Shown here one piece after another: positions 1-8,264 of a stretch of DNA of 20,512 nt; within the stretch, counting starts at the first letter, position 1, and each line of letters begins with the position of its first letter. Source of the DNA: CAJBVG01 sp943371235. GTDB taxonomy: Bacteria > Bacteroidota > Bacteroidia > Sphingobacteriales > Sphingobacteriaceae. The notes under the pieces are model-generated. The model worked only from the letters and a program-made list of their open reading frames with translations, was not told the DNA's origin and searched no databases. Position numbers and translations under genes: made by a program. The DNA is taken from the NCBI GenBank assembly GCA_943371235.1, contig CALRTZ010000051.1:1-20512 (forward strand). Direction: 5' to 3'.

Positions 1-2916
1 TCCGTGTATTACTATTTGCCTAGCATCGTGCCAACCTTCTTTTCTAAGCCTGTTAAATTCTGCTATCAATACAATTCCGTTTAATACTGCTACCCCGAAA
101 AGTGCTATAAAACCAATACCTGCGGAAATACTAAAAGGTAAGCCACGTAAGCTTAAGGCAAAAATTCCTCCTATGGCAGAAAGCGGAATGGCACTAAAAA
201 TTAAGATACTTTGTTTTACAGAACCAAATGCAAAATACAACATCAATAAAATTAATAACAAAGAAAGTGGAACCGCCACAGCTAAACGATTGGTAGCGGC
301 TACAAGGTTTTCAAAAGATCCACCGTAAACGGTATAATATCCGGCTGGAAGTTTTATTTGTTTATCCACCTTTGCTTTTAATTCGGTAACAATGGTTTGC
401 ACATCTTTTCCTCTTAAGTTAAAGCCTATTATAATTCTTCGCTTGGCATCTTCTCTTTGTATTTGGTTGGGTCCATCAATAATATTTATAGTTGCTAATA
501 AGTTTAGCGGTACAGAAGAACCATTTGTTCTGCTCACCAATAAATTTTCTAAACTTTCTATATCGTTTTTGAAATTTTTATCCATGCGAACTACTAAATC
601 AAATTGTTTTTCGCCTTCGTAAATTTTACCACTTACGGCTCCTGCATAGGCAGCATTTACTGTATTATTTATTTCATCAACACTAATACCGTATTGTGCC
701 AATGCTTCTCTTTTATATTGAATTACAATTTGTGGCATGCCTCCAATAGCCTCTACATACAAGTCTTTCGCGCCATCTACTGTTTTTATGAGTTCACCCA
801 TTTTATGTGCATACAATGCTAAGGTATCTAAATCTTCGCCAAAAATTTTACACACCACATCTTGTCTTGCGCCTGTCATCAATTCGTTAAAGCGCATTTG
901 CACTGGGTACTGAAAGCCCACCGTTAAGCCGGGAACTGCAGCCAATTCTGCACTCATTTTTTCTGCAAGTTCATCATAGCTTTCTGCAGAGGTCCATTCT
1001 GATTTGTCTTTCAAAATAACCATCATGTCACTCGCTTCAATAGGCATTGGGTCGGTAGGAATTTCGCCGCTGCCAATTTTAGTGACTACTTTTTCTACTT
1101 CCGGAAATTTATCTAATAAAATTTTTGCAGTGGCTTGGGTTCCTTCAATCGTAGTATTTAAATTACTTCCAGTAAGTACACGAGTATCTACTGCAAAATC
1201 TCCTTCTTCTAGTTCGGGAATAAATTCGCCACCCATGTTCGATAGTAAGAAAATAGAAAAAAGGAAAATAGCGAATACGAATGCTAAGCTTTTTCTTTTA
1301 TGATTCAATACGAATTCTAAGGCGTGTTGATATTTCTTTTCCAAGGCAATCATTACCCTATCCGAAATATTAGGCTCGTGTTTTATTTTTTTAGAGATGA
1401 ACAAAGAGCTCATCATCGGTACATAGGTAAGCGATAATAAAAATGCTCCAACAAGCGCAAAGGCAACCGTAGCGGCCATTGGCGAAAACATTTTGCCTTC
1501 TATGCCTTGTAAAGAGAATATCGGAAGATACACTACTAAAATAATTATTTGCCCGAACACTGCAGAGTTCATCATTTTAGAAGCCGAACTGTTTACTTCT
1601 TCGTTCATTTCTGTTTGTGAAAGCCGTGTTATATTTACAAACCTTTTGGAATGGCTGAGTTGATGCATTATGGCTTCTACAATTATCACTGCACCATCCA
1701 CAATTAATCCAAAATCGATGGCACCTAAACTCATTAAATTTCCACTCACTCCAAATAAGTTCATCATGATAATGGCGAACAACATAGAGAGTGGAATTAC
1801 CGAAGCAACTATTAATCCGGCGCGTAAATTACCGAGGAATAATACGAGCACAAATATGACGATGAGCGCACCTTCCATTAAATTTTTCTCCACGGTACCA
1901 ATGGCATTGTTCACCATTTTACTTCTATCCAAAAATGCTTCGAGCACAATTCCTTCTGGTAAGGTTTTTCGAATTTCATCGATTCTGCTTTTTACATTAT
2001 CTATTACTTCCGATGAGTTTGCACCTTTCAGCATCATCACAATGGCACCGGCCACTTCACCATCGGCGTTGTAACACATGGCACCGTAACGCACTGCTTC
2101 TGCAAATTGAACTTTGGCTACATCTCTTATGCGCAAAGGTGTTCCGGAGCTATTCGTTTTTACTACAATGTTTTCTATGTCGGCAAATGTTTTTAATAAA
2201 CCTTCCGAACGTATGTATAAAATTCCATCGCCTCGTTCTATGTAAGCCCCGCCGGTATTAGAGTTGTTGGAGTTTAAGGCTTCAAACACCTCGTTTATAC
2301 TTATTCCGTTGGCTTGCAATTGCGCAGGATTAATACTCACTTCGTATTGTTTTAATGCACCTCCAAAACTCGACACATCTGCAACGCCTTTAACTCCTAG
2401 GAGCTGACGGCGAATGATCCAATCTTGAATGGTTCGTAAATCAGAGAGAGAATACTCGTCTTCGTATCCCTTTTCTGCACGCACTACGTATTGGTAAATT
2501 TCACCGAGTCCAGTCGTTACGGGTGCAAGCTCAGGGTTACCTACTCCTTTGGGTAAATCGTTTTGAACTTTTAATAATCGCTCTGCAATTTGCTGTCGCG
2601 CCCAATAAATATCCACCTCGTCTTCAAAAACAATCGTAACTAATGATAAACCAAAGCGAGAAAAACTTCTAATTTTTTTGATGCCTGGGATATTACTATT
2701 TGCTTGTTCGATCGGAAAGGTAATAAGACGTTCTACATCGGGCGCACCCAATGCCGGACTAATGGTAATAATTTGAGCCTGATTGTCGGTAATGTCCGGT
2801 ACCGCATCAATAGGCAAACGCGTAGCTTCGTATATACCCCAAAGCACAAGGCTAAAGGTAAATAACGCGATGATCAGTTTCTGACGTACAGAAAATGAAA
2901 TGATGGCATTTAACAT
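1..2916 (-). CDS. czcA: CzcA-type heavy-metal efflux RND transporter (3' end outside window)
   Basis: The first 972 codons of an inner-membrane RND pump that exports divalent metal ions (Zn/Co/Cd type) by proton antiport, normally with a periplasmic adaptor and an outer-membrane channel. The reading frame is open from the ATG at 2916 to base 1. The N-terminus has the usual first helix followed by 'PIDAVPDITDNQAQI'. The fourth-helix motif reads DFGLIVDGAVIIVE at residues 401-414; D401, D407 and E414 line up with the D402, D408 and E415 residues of CzcA, and this motif separates CzcA-like from Cu/Ag-specific CusA-like pumps. A second hydrophobic block near residues 880-960 ends in 'GVAVLNGIVLIAEFNRLRKEGWHDARQIV', as expected near the end of an RND pump. 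Whether the protein carries a fused TolC-like tail, as some Bacteroidota relatives do, lies beyond the window. It is downstream of, and probably co-transcribed with, the small gene at 2999-3379. Family is very sure; exact metal is inferred. Confidence 0.95.
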   Translation of the reverse strand, partial: MLNAIISFSVRQKLIIALFTFSLVLWGIYEATRLPIDAVPDITDNQAQIITISPALGAPDVERLITFPIEQANSNIPGIKKIRSFSRFGLSLVTIVFEDEVDIYWARQQIAERLLKVQNDLPKGVGNPELAPVTTGLGEIYQYVVRAEKGYEDEYSLSDLRTIQDWIIRRQLLGVKGVADVSSFGGALKQYEVSINPAQLQANGISINEVFEALNSNNSNTGGAYIERGDGILYIRSEGLLKTFADIENIVVKTNSSGTPLRIRDVAKVQFAEAVRYGAMCYNADGEVAGAIVMMLKGANSSEVIDNVKSRIDEIRKTLPEGIVLEAFLDRSKMVNNAIGTVEKNLMEGALIVIFVLVLFLGNLRAGLIVASVIPLSMLFAIIMMNLFGVSGNLMSLGAIDFGLIVDGAVIIVEAIMHQLSHSKRFVNITRLSQTEMNEEVNSSASKMMNSAVFGQIIILVVYLPIFSLQGIEGKMFSPMAATVAFALVGAFLLSLTYVPMMSSLFISKKIKHEPNISDRVMIALEKKYQHALEFVLNHKRKSLAFVFAIFLFSIFLLSNMGGEFIPELEEGDFAVDTRVLTGSNLNTTIEGTQATAKILLDKFPEVEKVVTKIGSGEIPTDPMPIEASDMMVILKDKSEWTSAESYDELAEKMSAELAAVPGLTVGFQYPVQMRFNELMTGARQDVVCKIFGEDLDTLALYAHKMGELIKTVDGAKDLYVEAIGGMPQIVIQYKREALAQYGISVDEINNTVNAAYAGAVSGKIYEGEKQFDLVVRMDKNFKNDIESLENLLVSRTNGSSVPLNLLATINIIDGPNQIQREDAKRRIIIGFNLRGKDVQTIVTELKAKVDKQIKLPAGYYTVYGGSFENLVAATNRLAVAVPLSLLLILLMLYFAFGSVKQSILIFSAIPLSAIGGIFALSLRGLPFSISAGIGFIALFGVAVLNGIVLIAEFNRLRKEGWHDARQIVIHG

Positions 2917-2920
2917 ATTT

Positions 2921-2955
2921 GAATTGTAAATGGTAAATTGTAAATGGTGAATTGA
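2921..2955. repeat. Degenerate 7-base tandem array, 5 units
   Basis: Five units in strict 7-base register: gaattgt, aaatggt, aaattgt, aaatggt, gaattga. It sits just upstream of the czcA start codon. The same family appears in opposite orientation at 3407-3441 and on both sides of 9446-9463. Confidence 0.75.
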
Positions 2956-2973
2956 GCGTAGCAATGTAGCTAC

Positions 2974-3005
2974 ATTAGCTAATTGGCAAATTAGCTAATT
3001 AAATA
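2974..3005. repeat. 8-base repeat with embedded 10-bp hairpin
   Basis: Units attagcta, attggcaa, attagcta, attaaata follow an 8-base period. They contain a perfect 10-bp inverted repeat (ttagctaatt at 2975-2984 and aattagctaa at 2989-2998, loop ggca) that starts one base beyond the stop codon of the small gene at 2999-3379. It could slow or partly stop transcription entering czcA, or protect the RNA end. There is no long T tract after it on the minus strand, so a strong intrinsic terminator is doubtful. Confidence 0.6.
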
Positions 3006-3379
3006 CGTGGGGGTTGGAAAATTTCATCCAAGTACTGAGTACCGGTAAATGGAGAGTTGTATGCAGTAATTTCTGTATTGGTTTCAATGTAAGGTACATC
3101 AATAAAAAAATCGTTGGATGGTAATTTCGCGAATTGGGTAATTTGCGCTTGGCAATCATGATGCGATTTAAAAGGAAGTTTCATGTCCTCCGCATAATCT
3201 GCATCTACAACACTTGGTTGTATGTAATGAACATCAATAAACTCAACTAAACTAAGGTCGTTGGCATCTTTATGTTCGAGGTAATGCTCCACCAAATAAC
3301 CCATCTTTAACAATTGGTAAGCTTCTGTGCTACCCAAAATGTATAAACTGATTACAAGGTATGTGAAGAGTTTCTTCAT
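2999..3379 (-). CDS. Small secreted protein of unknown function upstream of czcA
   Basis: A 126-residue protein with an N-terminal hydrophobic stretch (residues 4-20, ending near 'GSTEA') that looks like a signal peptide, so it is probably periplasmic. The mature part is rich in His, Asp and Glu, for example 'VEHYLEHKDAND', 'IDVHYIQP' and 'DMKLPFKSHHDC', with a single Cys. I recall similar short proteins beside metal efflux operons in Bacteroidota but know no assigned role; metal binding or pump assistance is inference from composition and position. It is separated from czcA by 82 bases that hold two short repeat arrays and a hairpin, and has its own candidate promoter at 3384-3415. Confidence 0.75.
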   Translation of the reverse strand: MKKLFTYLVISLYILGSTEAYQLLKMGYLVEHYLEHKDANDLSLVEFIDVHYIQPSVVDADYAEDMKLPFKSHHDCQAQITQFAKLPSNDFFIDVPYIETNTEITAYNSPFTGTQYLDEIFQPPRI

Positions 3380-3383
3380 ATCT

Positions 3384-3415
3384 CAAAGTTAACTAATTTC
3401 TGATATAATTCACAA
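3384..3415 (-). promoter_or_regulatory. Candidate Bacteroidota promoter for the metal efflux operon
   Basis: On the minus strand, TAACTTTG (3391-3384) matches the TAnnTTTG -7 element. A TTG (3415-3413) lies 21 bases upstream as a possible -33 element and falls inside the 7-base repeat array. The -7 box ends only 4 bases before the ATG, so the transcript would be nearly leaderless. Confidence 0.5.
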
Positions 3416-3441
3416 TTCACAACTCACAATTCACAACTCAA
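3407..3441. repeat. Degenerate 7-base tandem array, 5 units
   Basis: Units aattcac, aattcac, aactcac, aattcac, aactcaa in strict 7-base register fill nearly half of the 82-base gap between two divergent genes. It is the reverse-complement type of the array at 2921-2955, so the small secreted-protein gene is flanked by the two in inverted orientation. Confidence 0.75.
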
Positions 3442-3446
3442 TTTCT

Positions 3447-3454
3447 TATCTTCG
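3447..3454 (+). promoter_or_regulatory. Weak -7-like box before the CCA transferase gene
   Basis: TATCTTCG differs by one base from TAnnTTTG and ends 7 bases before the ATG, a common Bacteroidota arrangement. No clear TTTG is seen at the -33 position, where the 7-base array lies instead. Confidence 0.3.
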
Positions 3455-3461
3455 CAGCAAA

Positions 3462-4871
3462 ATGAAGCATTTACTCAATAATCCAATTTTCAAGATTATT
3501 TCTGAAGTAGCAAAGGAAAGCAAAACACCTGCCTATGTTATTGGCGGTTATGTACGCGATTTGCTCTTGAACAGGGCTTCTAAGGATGTAGATTTTCTAA
3601 TAATTGGCAACGGAATCGACTTTGCTGAATTAGTAGCGAAGAAAATAGGAAGAGGTACCAAAGTCAATGTTTTCAAAAATTTTGGCACGGCTCAATTGGT
3701 GTTTCAAGATTGGGACATTGAGTTTGTTGGGGCACGCAAAGAGTCGTACCGCAGCGATTCTCGTAAACCCATTGTAGAAGATGGCACTTTACAAGACGAC
3801 CAAAATAGAAGAGATTTTACCATTAATGCAATGGCCATCAGTTTAAATGCCCTTGATTTCGGACATTTAATAGATCCTTTTGATGGGCAAGGCGATTTGA
3901 AATTGAAGAAAATTCGTACGCCTTTAAATCCTGATATTACCTATTCCGACGATCCTTTGAGGATGATGCGTGCCATTCGATTTGCCACTCAATTAAATTT
4001 TAAAATCGATGAGGAATCATTTGAAGCCATTCAAAAAAATGCACATCGCATAGAAATTGTTTCGAAAGAAAGAATAACCGACGAACTCAATAAAATTATT
4101 CAGGCAGATAAACCTTCCATTGGTTTTGAACTCTTGTTCGATTCGGGCTTGTTAAAATTGATATTTCCGTTAATGGCCCAATTACATGGAGTGGATACCA
4201 TAAAAGGCAAATCGCATAAAGATAATTTTTACCATACCCTGCAAGTGCTCGATAATATTTGCGAAACAACCGACGATTTATGGTTGCGTTGGGCAGCTAT
4301 ATTACATGATATTGCGAAGCCTGCCACCAAACGTTTTGAAGAGGGCATCGGCTGGACCTTCCACGGGCACGAAGACAAAGGGGCTCGCATGGTTCCGAAG
4401 ATTTTTAGAGAGCTGCGGTTGCCACAAAATGAAAAAATGAAATTGGTGCAGAAACTAGTTCAATTGCATTTACGCCCCATTGTGCTGGCTCAGAGTACTG
4501 TAACCGATTCGGCCGTTAGGCGTTTATTGTTTGAAGCAGGCGAGGATATAGAAAGTTTGATGCTTTTGTGTAATGCAGACATCACTACTAAAAACGAATA
4601 CAAAGTTAAAAAGTACAAGAATAACTTCGAACTCGTAAAGCAGAAATTAATAGAAGTAGAGGAGAAAGACCAATTGAGAAATTGGCAACCACCGGTAGAT
4701 GGGAACGATATAATGGAATATTTCGGATTAGGGGCAGGCAGAGAAGTGGGAATTATTAAAAATGCCATTAGAGAGGCCATTTTAGAAGGGGAAATACCCA
4801 ATGACAGGACTTTGGCGCTCGAATTTATGTTTGCAAAAGGCGTAGAATTAGGACTAAAAAGAAAAAAATAA
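3462..4871 (+). CDS. CCA tRNA nucleotidyltransferase / poly(A) polymerase family with HD domain
   Basis: A 469-residue class II nucleotidyltransferase, most likely the enzyme that builds or repairs the CCA end of tRNAs in the cytoplasm. Visible motifs are GGYVRD (28-33), the metal-binding DVD (D42, D44), RRDFTINAM near residue 117, and the base-selecting motif as DDPLRMMRAIRF, where the usual EDxxR has D for E but keeps the D and R that read the incoming base. An HD phosphohydrolase-type domain follows, with 'LHDIAKP' (H282, D283) and 'HGHEDKGA'. The match to CCA-adding enzymes is stronger than to poly(A) polymerase because the DxxR pair is kept, but the sequence alone does not fully separate them. 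The downstream gene starts 51 bases later. The tRNA-Glu gene in this window lacks an encoded CCA, consistent with such an enzyme being needed. Confidence 0.93.
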   Translation: MKHLLNNPIFKIISEVAKESKTPAYVIGGYVRDLLLNRASKDVDFLIIGNGIDFAELVAKKIGRGTKVNVFKNFGTAQLVFQDWDIEFVGARKESYRSDSRKPIVEDGTLQDDQNRRDFTINAMAISLNALDFGHLIDPFDGQGDLKLKKIRTPLNPDITYSDDPLRMMRAIRFATQLNFKIDEESFEAIQKNAHRIEIVSKERITDELNKIIQADKPSIGFELLFDSGLLKLIFPLMAQLHGVDTIKGKSHKDNFYHTLQVLDNICETTDDLWLRWAAILHDIAKPATKRFEEGIGWTFHGHEDKGARMVPKIFRELRLPQNEKMKLVQKLVQLHLRPIVLAQSTVTDSAVRRLLFEAGEDIESLMLLCNADITTKNEYKVKKYKNNFELVKQKLIEVEEKDQLRNWQPPVDGNDIMEYFGLGAGREVGIIKNAIREAILEGEIPNDRTLALEFMFAKGVELGLKRKK

Positions 4872-4922
4872 TCATTATTAATCATAAGATTTCTTTATTT
4901 TGTATAAAGATTAGAATACACT

Positions 4923-5516
4923 ATGGCTGTTTATAAATTCCGTGTAAGTTTCGAAGATTACGACGATATCAGTAGAGATATTGAAATAAAATCGAATCAA
5001 ACATTTGCCGATTTCCATAAAACCATTCACCAAGCTATTGGCTTTGATGGAAATGCTTCGGCATCTTTTTACATGAGTAACGACTATTGGCATAAAGGCA
5101 AAGAAATTACTCAGTTCGAAAAAGACGTTAAAAATGATAAAGTAAGTTTGATGGAAGCATCAGTTTTAAAAAACTTTATTGTTGATCCACATCAAAAAAT
5201 ATACTACGTTTTCAATTTCGAAAAACCTTGGACTTTCCATGTGCAGTTAATTAAAATTGTGATTAATGAAGATGCAAAAGTAGCCTACCCAATATGTGTA
5301 AAAACAGTTGGTGAAGCACCAAAGCAATTTGGTAACGTACCTATTATTTCGGCTACAGAAGAAAATGGCGACCTCGATTTCTTAAATGTGTTGGAATATG
5401 CTGTAGATGAAGAAGACCGCGATGAAATGGGATTTGATGACGGAGCAGCGGAGGAAGAAGAAAGTGAAGAGGCAGAGAAAGATGAGTTTGGAACTGAGTT
5501 CGACGAGGAAATTTAG
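4923..5516 (+). CDS. Plasmid pRiA4b ORF-3-like family protein
   Basis: A 197-residue soluble protein whose N-terminus (aromatic beta strands around 'YKFRVSFED', then 'FADFHKTIHQAIGFD' and 'ASFYMSNDYW') matches the pRiA4b ORF-3-like fold, also annotated in databases as an IS1096 TnpR-like passenger family. Despite that name there is no transposase or recombinase motif, and no biochemical role is known to me. The last 45 or so residues are a very acidic, probably disordered tail rich in Glu and Asp. It is followed 9 bases later by miaA, and with miaA and the MFS gene probably forms an operon. A 6-bp inverted repeat (ctttat at 4893-4898, ataaag at 4904-4909) lies just upstream; its role is not clear. 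Confidence 0.75.
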   Translation: MAVYKFRVSFEDYDDISRDIEIKSNQTFADFHKTIHQAIGFDGNASASFYMSNDYWHKGKEITQFEKDVKNDKVSLMEASVLKNFIVDPHQKIYYVFNFEKPWTFHVQLIKIVINEDAKVAYPICVKTVGEAPKQFGNVPIISATEENGDLDFLNVLEYAVDEEDRDEMGFDDGAAEEEESEEAEKDEFGTEFDEEI

Positions 5517-5519
5517 CTT

Positions 5520-5652
5520 GGAGCGATGAGCGAGGGGCAAAAAGCAGAGAGCAGGGAGCAGAGAGCAGGGAGCAAGGAGCGGGTAGCAAAGAGCAATGAG
5601 ATAGGAGCAGACAGTGAGTCGTCTAGTCACCAGTCACCAGTCACTAGTCACC
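5520..5652. repeat. 19-unit degenerate 7-base array inside the start of miaA
   Basis: Nineteen units in strict 7-base register. Units 1-14 are of the ggagcag/agagcag type, unit 15 is gtcgtct, and units 16-19 are agtcacc-type (agtcacc, agtcacc, agtcact, agtcacc). The ATG used for miaA (5526) straddles units 1 and 2, and the array encodes residues 1-42 of the predicted protein. The unit length is not a multiple of three, so gain or loss of one unit would shift the reading frame. Confidence 0.85.
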
Positions 5653-6542
5653 ATTTAATCCTCATTCTTGGTCCTACCGCAGTTGGAAAAACAGCAATGG
5701 CAATAGCGCTTGCGAAACACTATAATACTGAAATTCTTTCGGCAGATTCTCGTCAGTTTTACAAAGAGTTGGAAATAGGAACTGCAAAACCCAGTGCAGA
5801 AGAGTTAGCAAGTGTAAAACATCATCTCATCAATTCTCATTCATTTAAAGAAGTAGTAGATGCAGGTACATTTGAGCGATTAGCATTAGAAACTTTATCA
5901 GTATTATTTAAAAAACATACTACCGTTATTGCAGTTGGAGGCTCGGGTTTGTACATACAAGCATTGTGCGAAGGCCTTGATCCAGTTGAGTTACGCGATG
6001 AGGAGCTGCGAGCGAATTTAGCAAATGAAACACTTCAATCGCTACAAGAAAAATTACAAGCACTCGACCCTGAGTATTATGCAGAAGTGGATGTTCAAAA
6101 TCCGCAACGTTTAATGCGTGCCTTGGAAATTATTTTGTTAACAGGTAAAAAATATTCGGAACTTAGAACTGGAAATAAAAAAGCGAGAGATTTTAACATT
6201 ATTAAAATTGGTTTAACAGACGATCGTGAATTGTTATACCAACGCATAAATACTCGAGTTGATGAAATGGTAAATGCAGGATTGGAAGAAGAAGCGAAAA
6301 AGTTATATCCATTTAAAAACGAGTATGCCTTGCAAACGGTTGGTTATACAGAGTGGTTCGATTATTTTGATGGAAAACATTCGAGAGAAACAGCCATCGA
6401 TTTAATAAAAAGAAATTCGAGGAGATATGCCAAAAGACAGTTAACTTGGTTTCGCCGCGACGAAGAAATAACTTGGTTTAATTACAAAGATTTAGATCAC
6501 ATACAAAAATACATAGAAGATAAGATACACGATGTTCAGTAA
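5526..6542 (+). CDS. miaA: tRNA dimethylallyltransferase with repeat-encoded N-terminal extension
   Basis: Cytoplasmic enzyme that adds a dimethylallyl group to A37 of tRNAs reading codons that begin with U. The P-loop GPTAVGKT is at residues 49-56, followed by the family motifs 'SADSRQFYKELEIGTAKPS', 'AVGGSGLYIQALCEGLD', 'RLMRALEIILLTGKKYSEL' and 'YAKRQLTWFRRD'. The 338 residues exceed the usual 300-316. The surplus is at the N-terminus: residues 1-42 are encoded by the 7-base array and are low in complexity (Ser, Glu, Ala, Arg rich). No ATG, GTG or TTG occurs in frame between 5526 and the P-loop, so either this start is real or a rare codon such as ATT is used. A GGAG lies 2 bases before the ATG, closer than ideal and itself part of the array. 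The 3' end overlaps the MFS gene by 11 bases. Confidence 0.93.
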   Translation: MSEGQKAESREQRAGSKERVAKSNEIGADSESSSHQSPVTSHHLILILGPTAVGKTAMAIALAKHYNTEILSADSRQFYKELEIGTAKPSAEELASVKHHLINSHSFKEVVDAGTFERLALETLSVLFKKHTTVIAVGGSGLYIQALCEGLDPVELRDEELRANLANETLQSLQEKLQALDPEYYAEVDVQNPQRLMRALEIILLTGKKYSELRTGNKKARDFNIIKIGLTDDRELLYQRINTRVDEMVNAGLEEEAKKLYPFKNEYALQTVGYTEWFDYFDGKHSRETAIDLIKRNSRRYAKRQLTWFRRDEEITWFNYKDLDHIQKYIEDKIHDVQ

Positions 6543-7761
6543 AATGCTCAAACCATATTGGAAGATAGAAAAATCGGTAGTGCTCATGATCGCCGCCGAG
6601 TTTTTTATACAAATGGTAAACGCAGCAATGATGATGGTGTTGAATATTTATCTTTCTAAAAAAGGATACTCTGATCCGGAAATTGCAGATTTTATTTCAT
6701 GGCGTTTTTTGAGTGTGATGCTATTAGCATTCCCATTAGGTTTATACATTAAAGGTCGCAAAATTCGTCCTTTCTTTTATTTCGCATCGGTGGGTGTTTC
6801 TTTATTTAGCTTGGGTATATTATTTTCTGTTGAATATGAAATGCCAATGTTTGTGCATGTTTGCTTAGCCATGTGGGGCATTTCTTATGCATGTATGCAA
6901 GTGTTGGCATTGCCTTTTATTTTACGAAACACTTCTTTAGAAAATCAGAGTGCGGCTATTTCTTTGAGTTACTCCACTTACAGTTTTGCCATGATTAGTT
7001 CGGGCACACTTATTTTTTTATTGAATTATTTTAATCCGCAATTATTCCATGAGTTCGAATCGCTCTTATTAATTTCAGCTCTTTCTATTTTAAGTGTATT
7101 TTTTGTTTGGAAAATGGGAAGGGTAGAGGTATTACCAAAAGTAGAAGGAAGCAGGAAAGATTTAAGTGGCTTTGATTGGAAAGTTATAGCCATGGCCATG
7201 ACACCCTCGTTAATATTGGCTATTGGCGCAGGACTTACCATTCCATTCATCAATTTATTTTTTTACAAAGTATTTAACATGAGTGCCGAACGGTTCTCTA
7301 TCATCAATGCATTTTCATCGGTATCGGTTGCATTTGCTGCACTCTTGGTGCCACACATTAAAAACAAATACGGATATAAAGTTGCTATTACTCGAACACA
7401 AACCATAGCAGTAGTATCCCTAGCATTACTTGCATGTACTGAGTTCTATAGTACTGCCGGCTGGGCTTATTTTGCAGCAGTGTTTTTCTTTTTATTACGT
7501 CAACCTTTAATGAACATGGCTGCTCCAGCAGCATCAGAGTTAGTAATGAATTATGTGGGTCCAAAAAATCAAGAAATAATTTCGGCATTAACCGCCTCTA
7601 TTTGGTCGGGTAGTTGGTTCTTAAGCGCTATTATATTTAGAGTATTGAGAAATTCGGGGATGATGTATGCAAATGTGTTTTTAATAACTGCAGCATTGTA
7701 TGCCTTCGGTGTAATTTGGTATTACTACCTGATTAATTTAAACGAAAAGAAAAATGCTTGA
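6532..7761 (+). CDS. Major facilitator superfamily transporter
   Basis: A 409-residue integral membrane protein with hydrophobic helices spread along its whole length, about the size and pattern of a 12-helix MFS permease. Short basic loops such as 'KGRKIRPF' after the second helix and 'PHIKNKYGYK' at the equivalent place in the second half are typical of the two MFS halves. The substrate cannot be told. Its ATG lies within the last codons of miaA (11-base overlap), so the two are probably translated from one message; coupling to miaA may be only positional. The first helix group begins after an amphipathic stretch 'MLKPYWKIEKS'. A second in-frame Met at residue 5 is an alternative start. Confidence 0.85.
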   Translation: MFSKMLKPYWKIEKSVVLMIAAEFFIQMVNAAMMMVLNIYLSKKGYSDPEIADFISWRFLSVMLLAFPLGLYIKGRKIRPFFYFASVGVSLFSLGILFSVEYEMPMFVHVCLAMWGISYACMQVLALPFILRNTSLENQSAAISLSYSTYSFAMISSGTLIFLLNYFNPQLFHEFESLLLISALSILSVFFVWKMGRVEVLPKVEGSRKDLSGFDWKVIAMAMTPSLILAIGAGLTIPFINLFFYKVFNMSAERFSIINAFSSVSVAFAALLVPHIKNKYGYKVAITRTQTIAVVSLALLACTEFYSTAGWAYFAAVFFFLLRQPLMNMAAPAASELVMNYVGPKNQEIISALTASIWSGSWFLSAIIFRVLRNSGMMYANVFLITAALYAFGVIWYYYLINLNEKKNA

Positions 7762-7763
7762 AT

Positions 7764-8264
7764 TTATTTTTTAATAATTTCTACTCTACCATTTGCTTCC
7801 AACTTTAGGATGCTCGCATCCATAAAAGCATCTTGCATTGGTAAAGAAATAATTGAATCTGCATCGAACTCAACATGCTCTTCATCATTTAATAAACATA
7901 AAAGCAAAGGCAATCTGTACTTTCTAATGATTTGTTGTAAACTACCATCTCTTACTATTCTAATGTTTATAGCTTGATGTTCTTGCATGGCAAGTTCAGA
8001 AATGTTTTTAGCCCCAGGTAGCATTAGCACTATAGGCTTTTCAGAGAATTCCACAATATCATAGGCTAGTGGATTTAATTCATGCACATAACTTTCTAAT
8101 CGGTTACTCGATTCTAATACTAACTCAAATGCTTTTTTGTAACCTGTATATTTTGTATTTAGCACTTCATTTTTTGCATCAAACAAAATATAAAACCGAT
8201 CTTCTACCTCTATACCGATGTAGTTTTTATTTTTTAACAGTTCAGCTATTTTTTGAATATCCAT
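7764..8264 (-). CDS. Degenerate Sua5/YrdC/YciO-like protein lacking the active-site motifs
   Basis: A 166-residue protein not obvious at first sight. Its middle and end follow the pattern of Bacteroidota threonylcarbamoyl-AMP synthases: 'RLESYVHELNPLAYDIVEFSEKP', 'GAKNIS', 'INIRIVRDGSLQQIIRKYRLPLLL', and a C-terminal 'DASILKLEANGRVEIIKK' in the place of the usual '(P)SSIIKL...GEIEIIR'. However, the N-terminal PTDTVYGL-type nucleotide motif is replaced by 'IEVEDRFYILFDA', the K.R motif by 'YTGYKKAFEL', and the STSAN motif by 'LCLLNDE'. It is also about 20 residues shorter after that point. I infer a pseudoenzyme derived from a paralog, not an active tRNA t6A enzyme. It follows the glycosyltransferase in a TAATG overlap, so the two are translationally coupled. 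It ends two bases from the convergent MFS gene. Confidence 0.6.
   Translation of the reverse strand: MDIQKIAELLKNKNYIGIEVEDRFYILFDAKNEVLNTKYTGYKKAFELVLESSNRLESYVHELNPLAYDIVEFSEKPIVLMLPGAKNISELAMQEHQAINIRIVRDGSLQQIIRKYRLPLLLCLLNDEEHVEFDADSIISLPMQDAFMDASILKLEANGRVEIIKK

Noticed and set aside
392..2261. Several plus-strand open frames of 72-134 codons
   Set aside because: They lie inside the minus-strand czcA frame, which has clear RND motifs throughout; their products are low-complexity and unlike any family.
5353..5630. Minus-strand open frames rich in Leu, Pro and Ser
   Set aside because: They are the opposite strand of the acidic tail of the pRiA4b-like gene and of the 7-base array; the repeats explain their composition.
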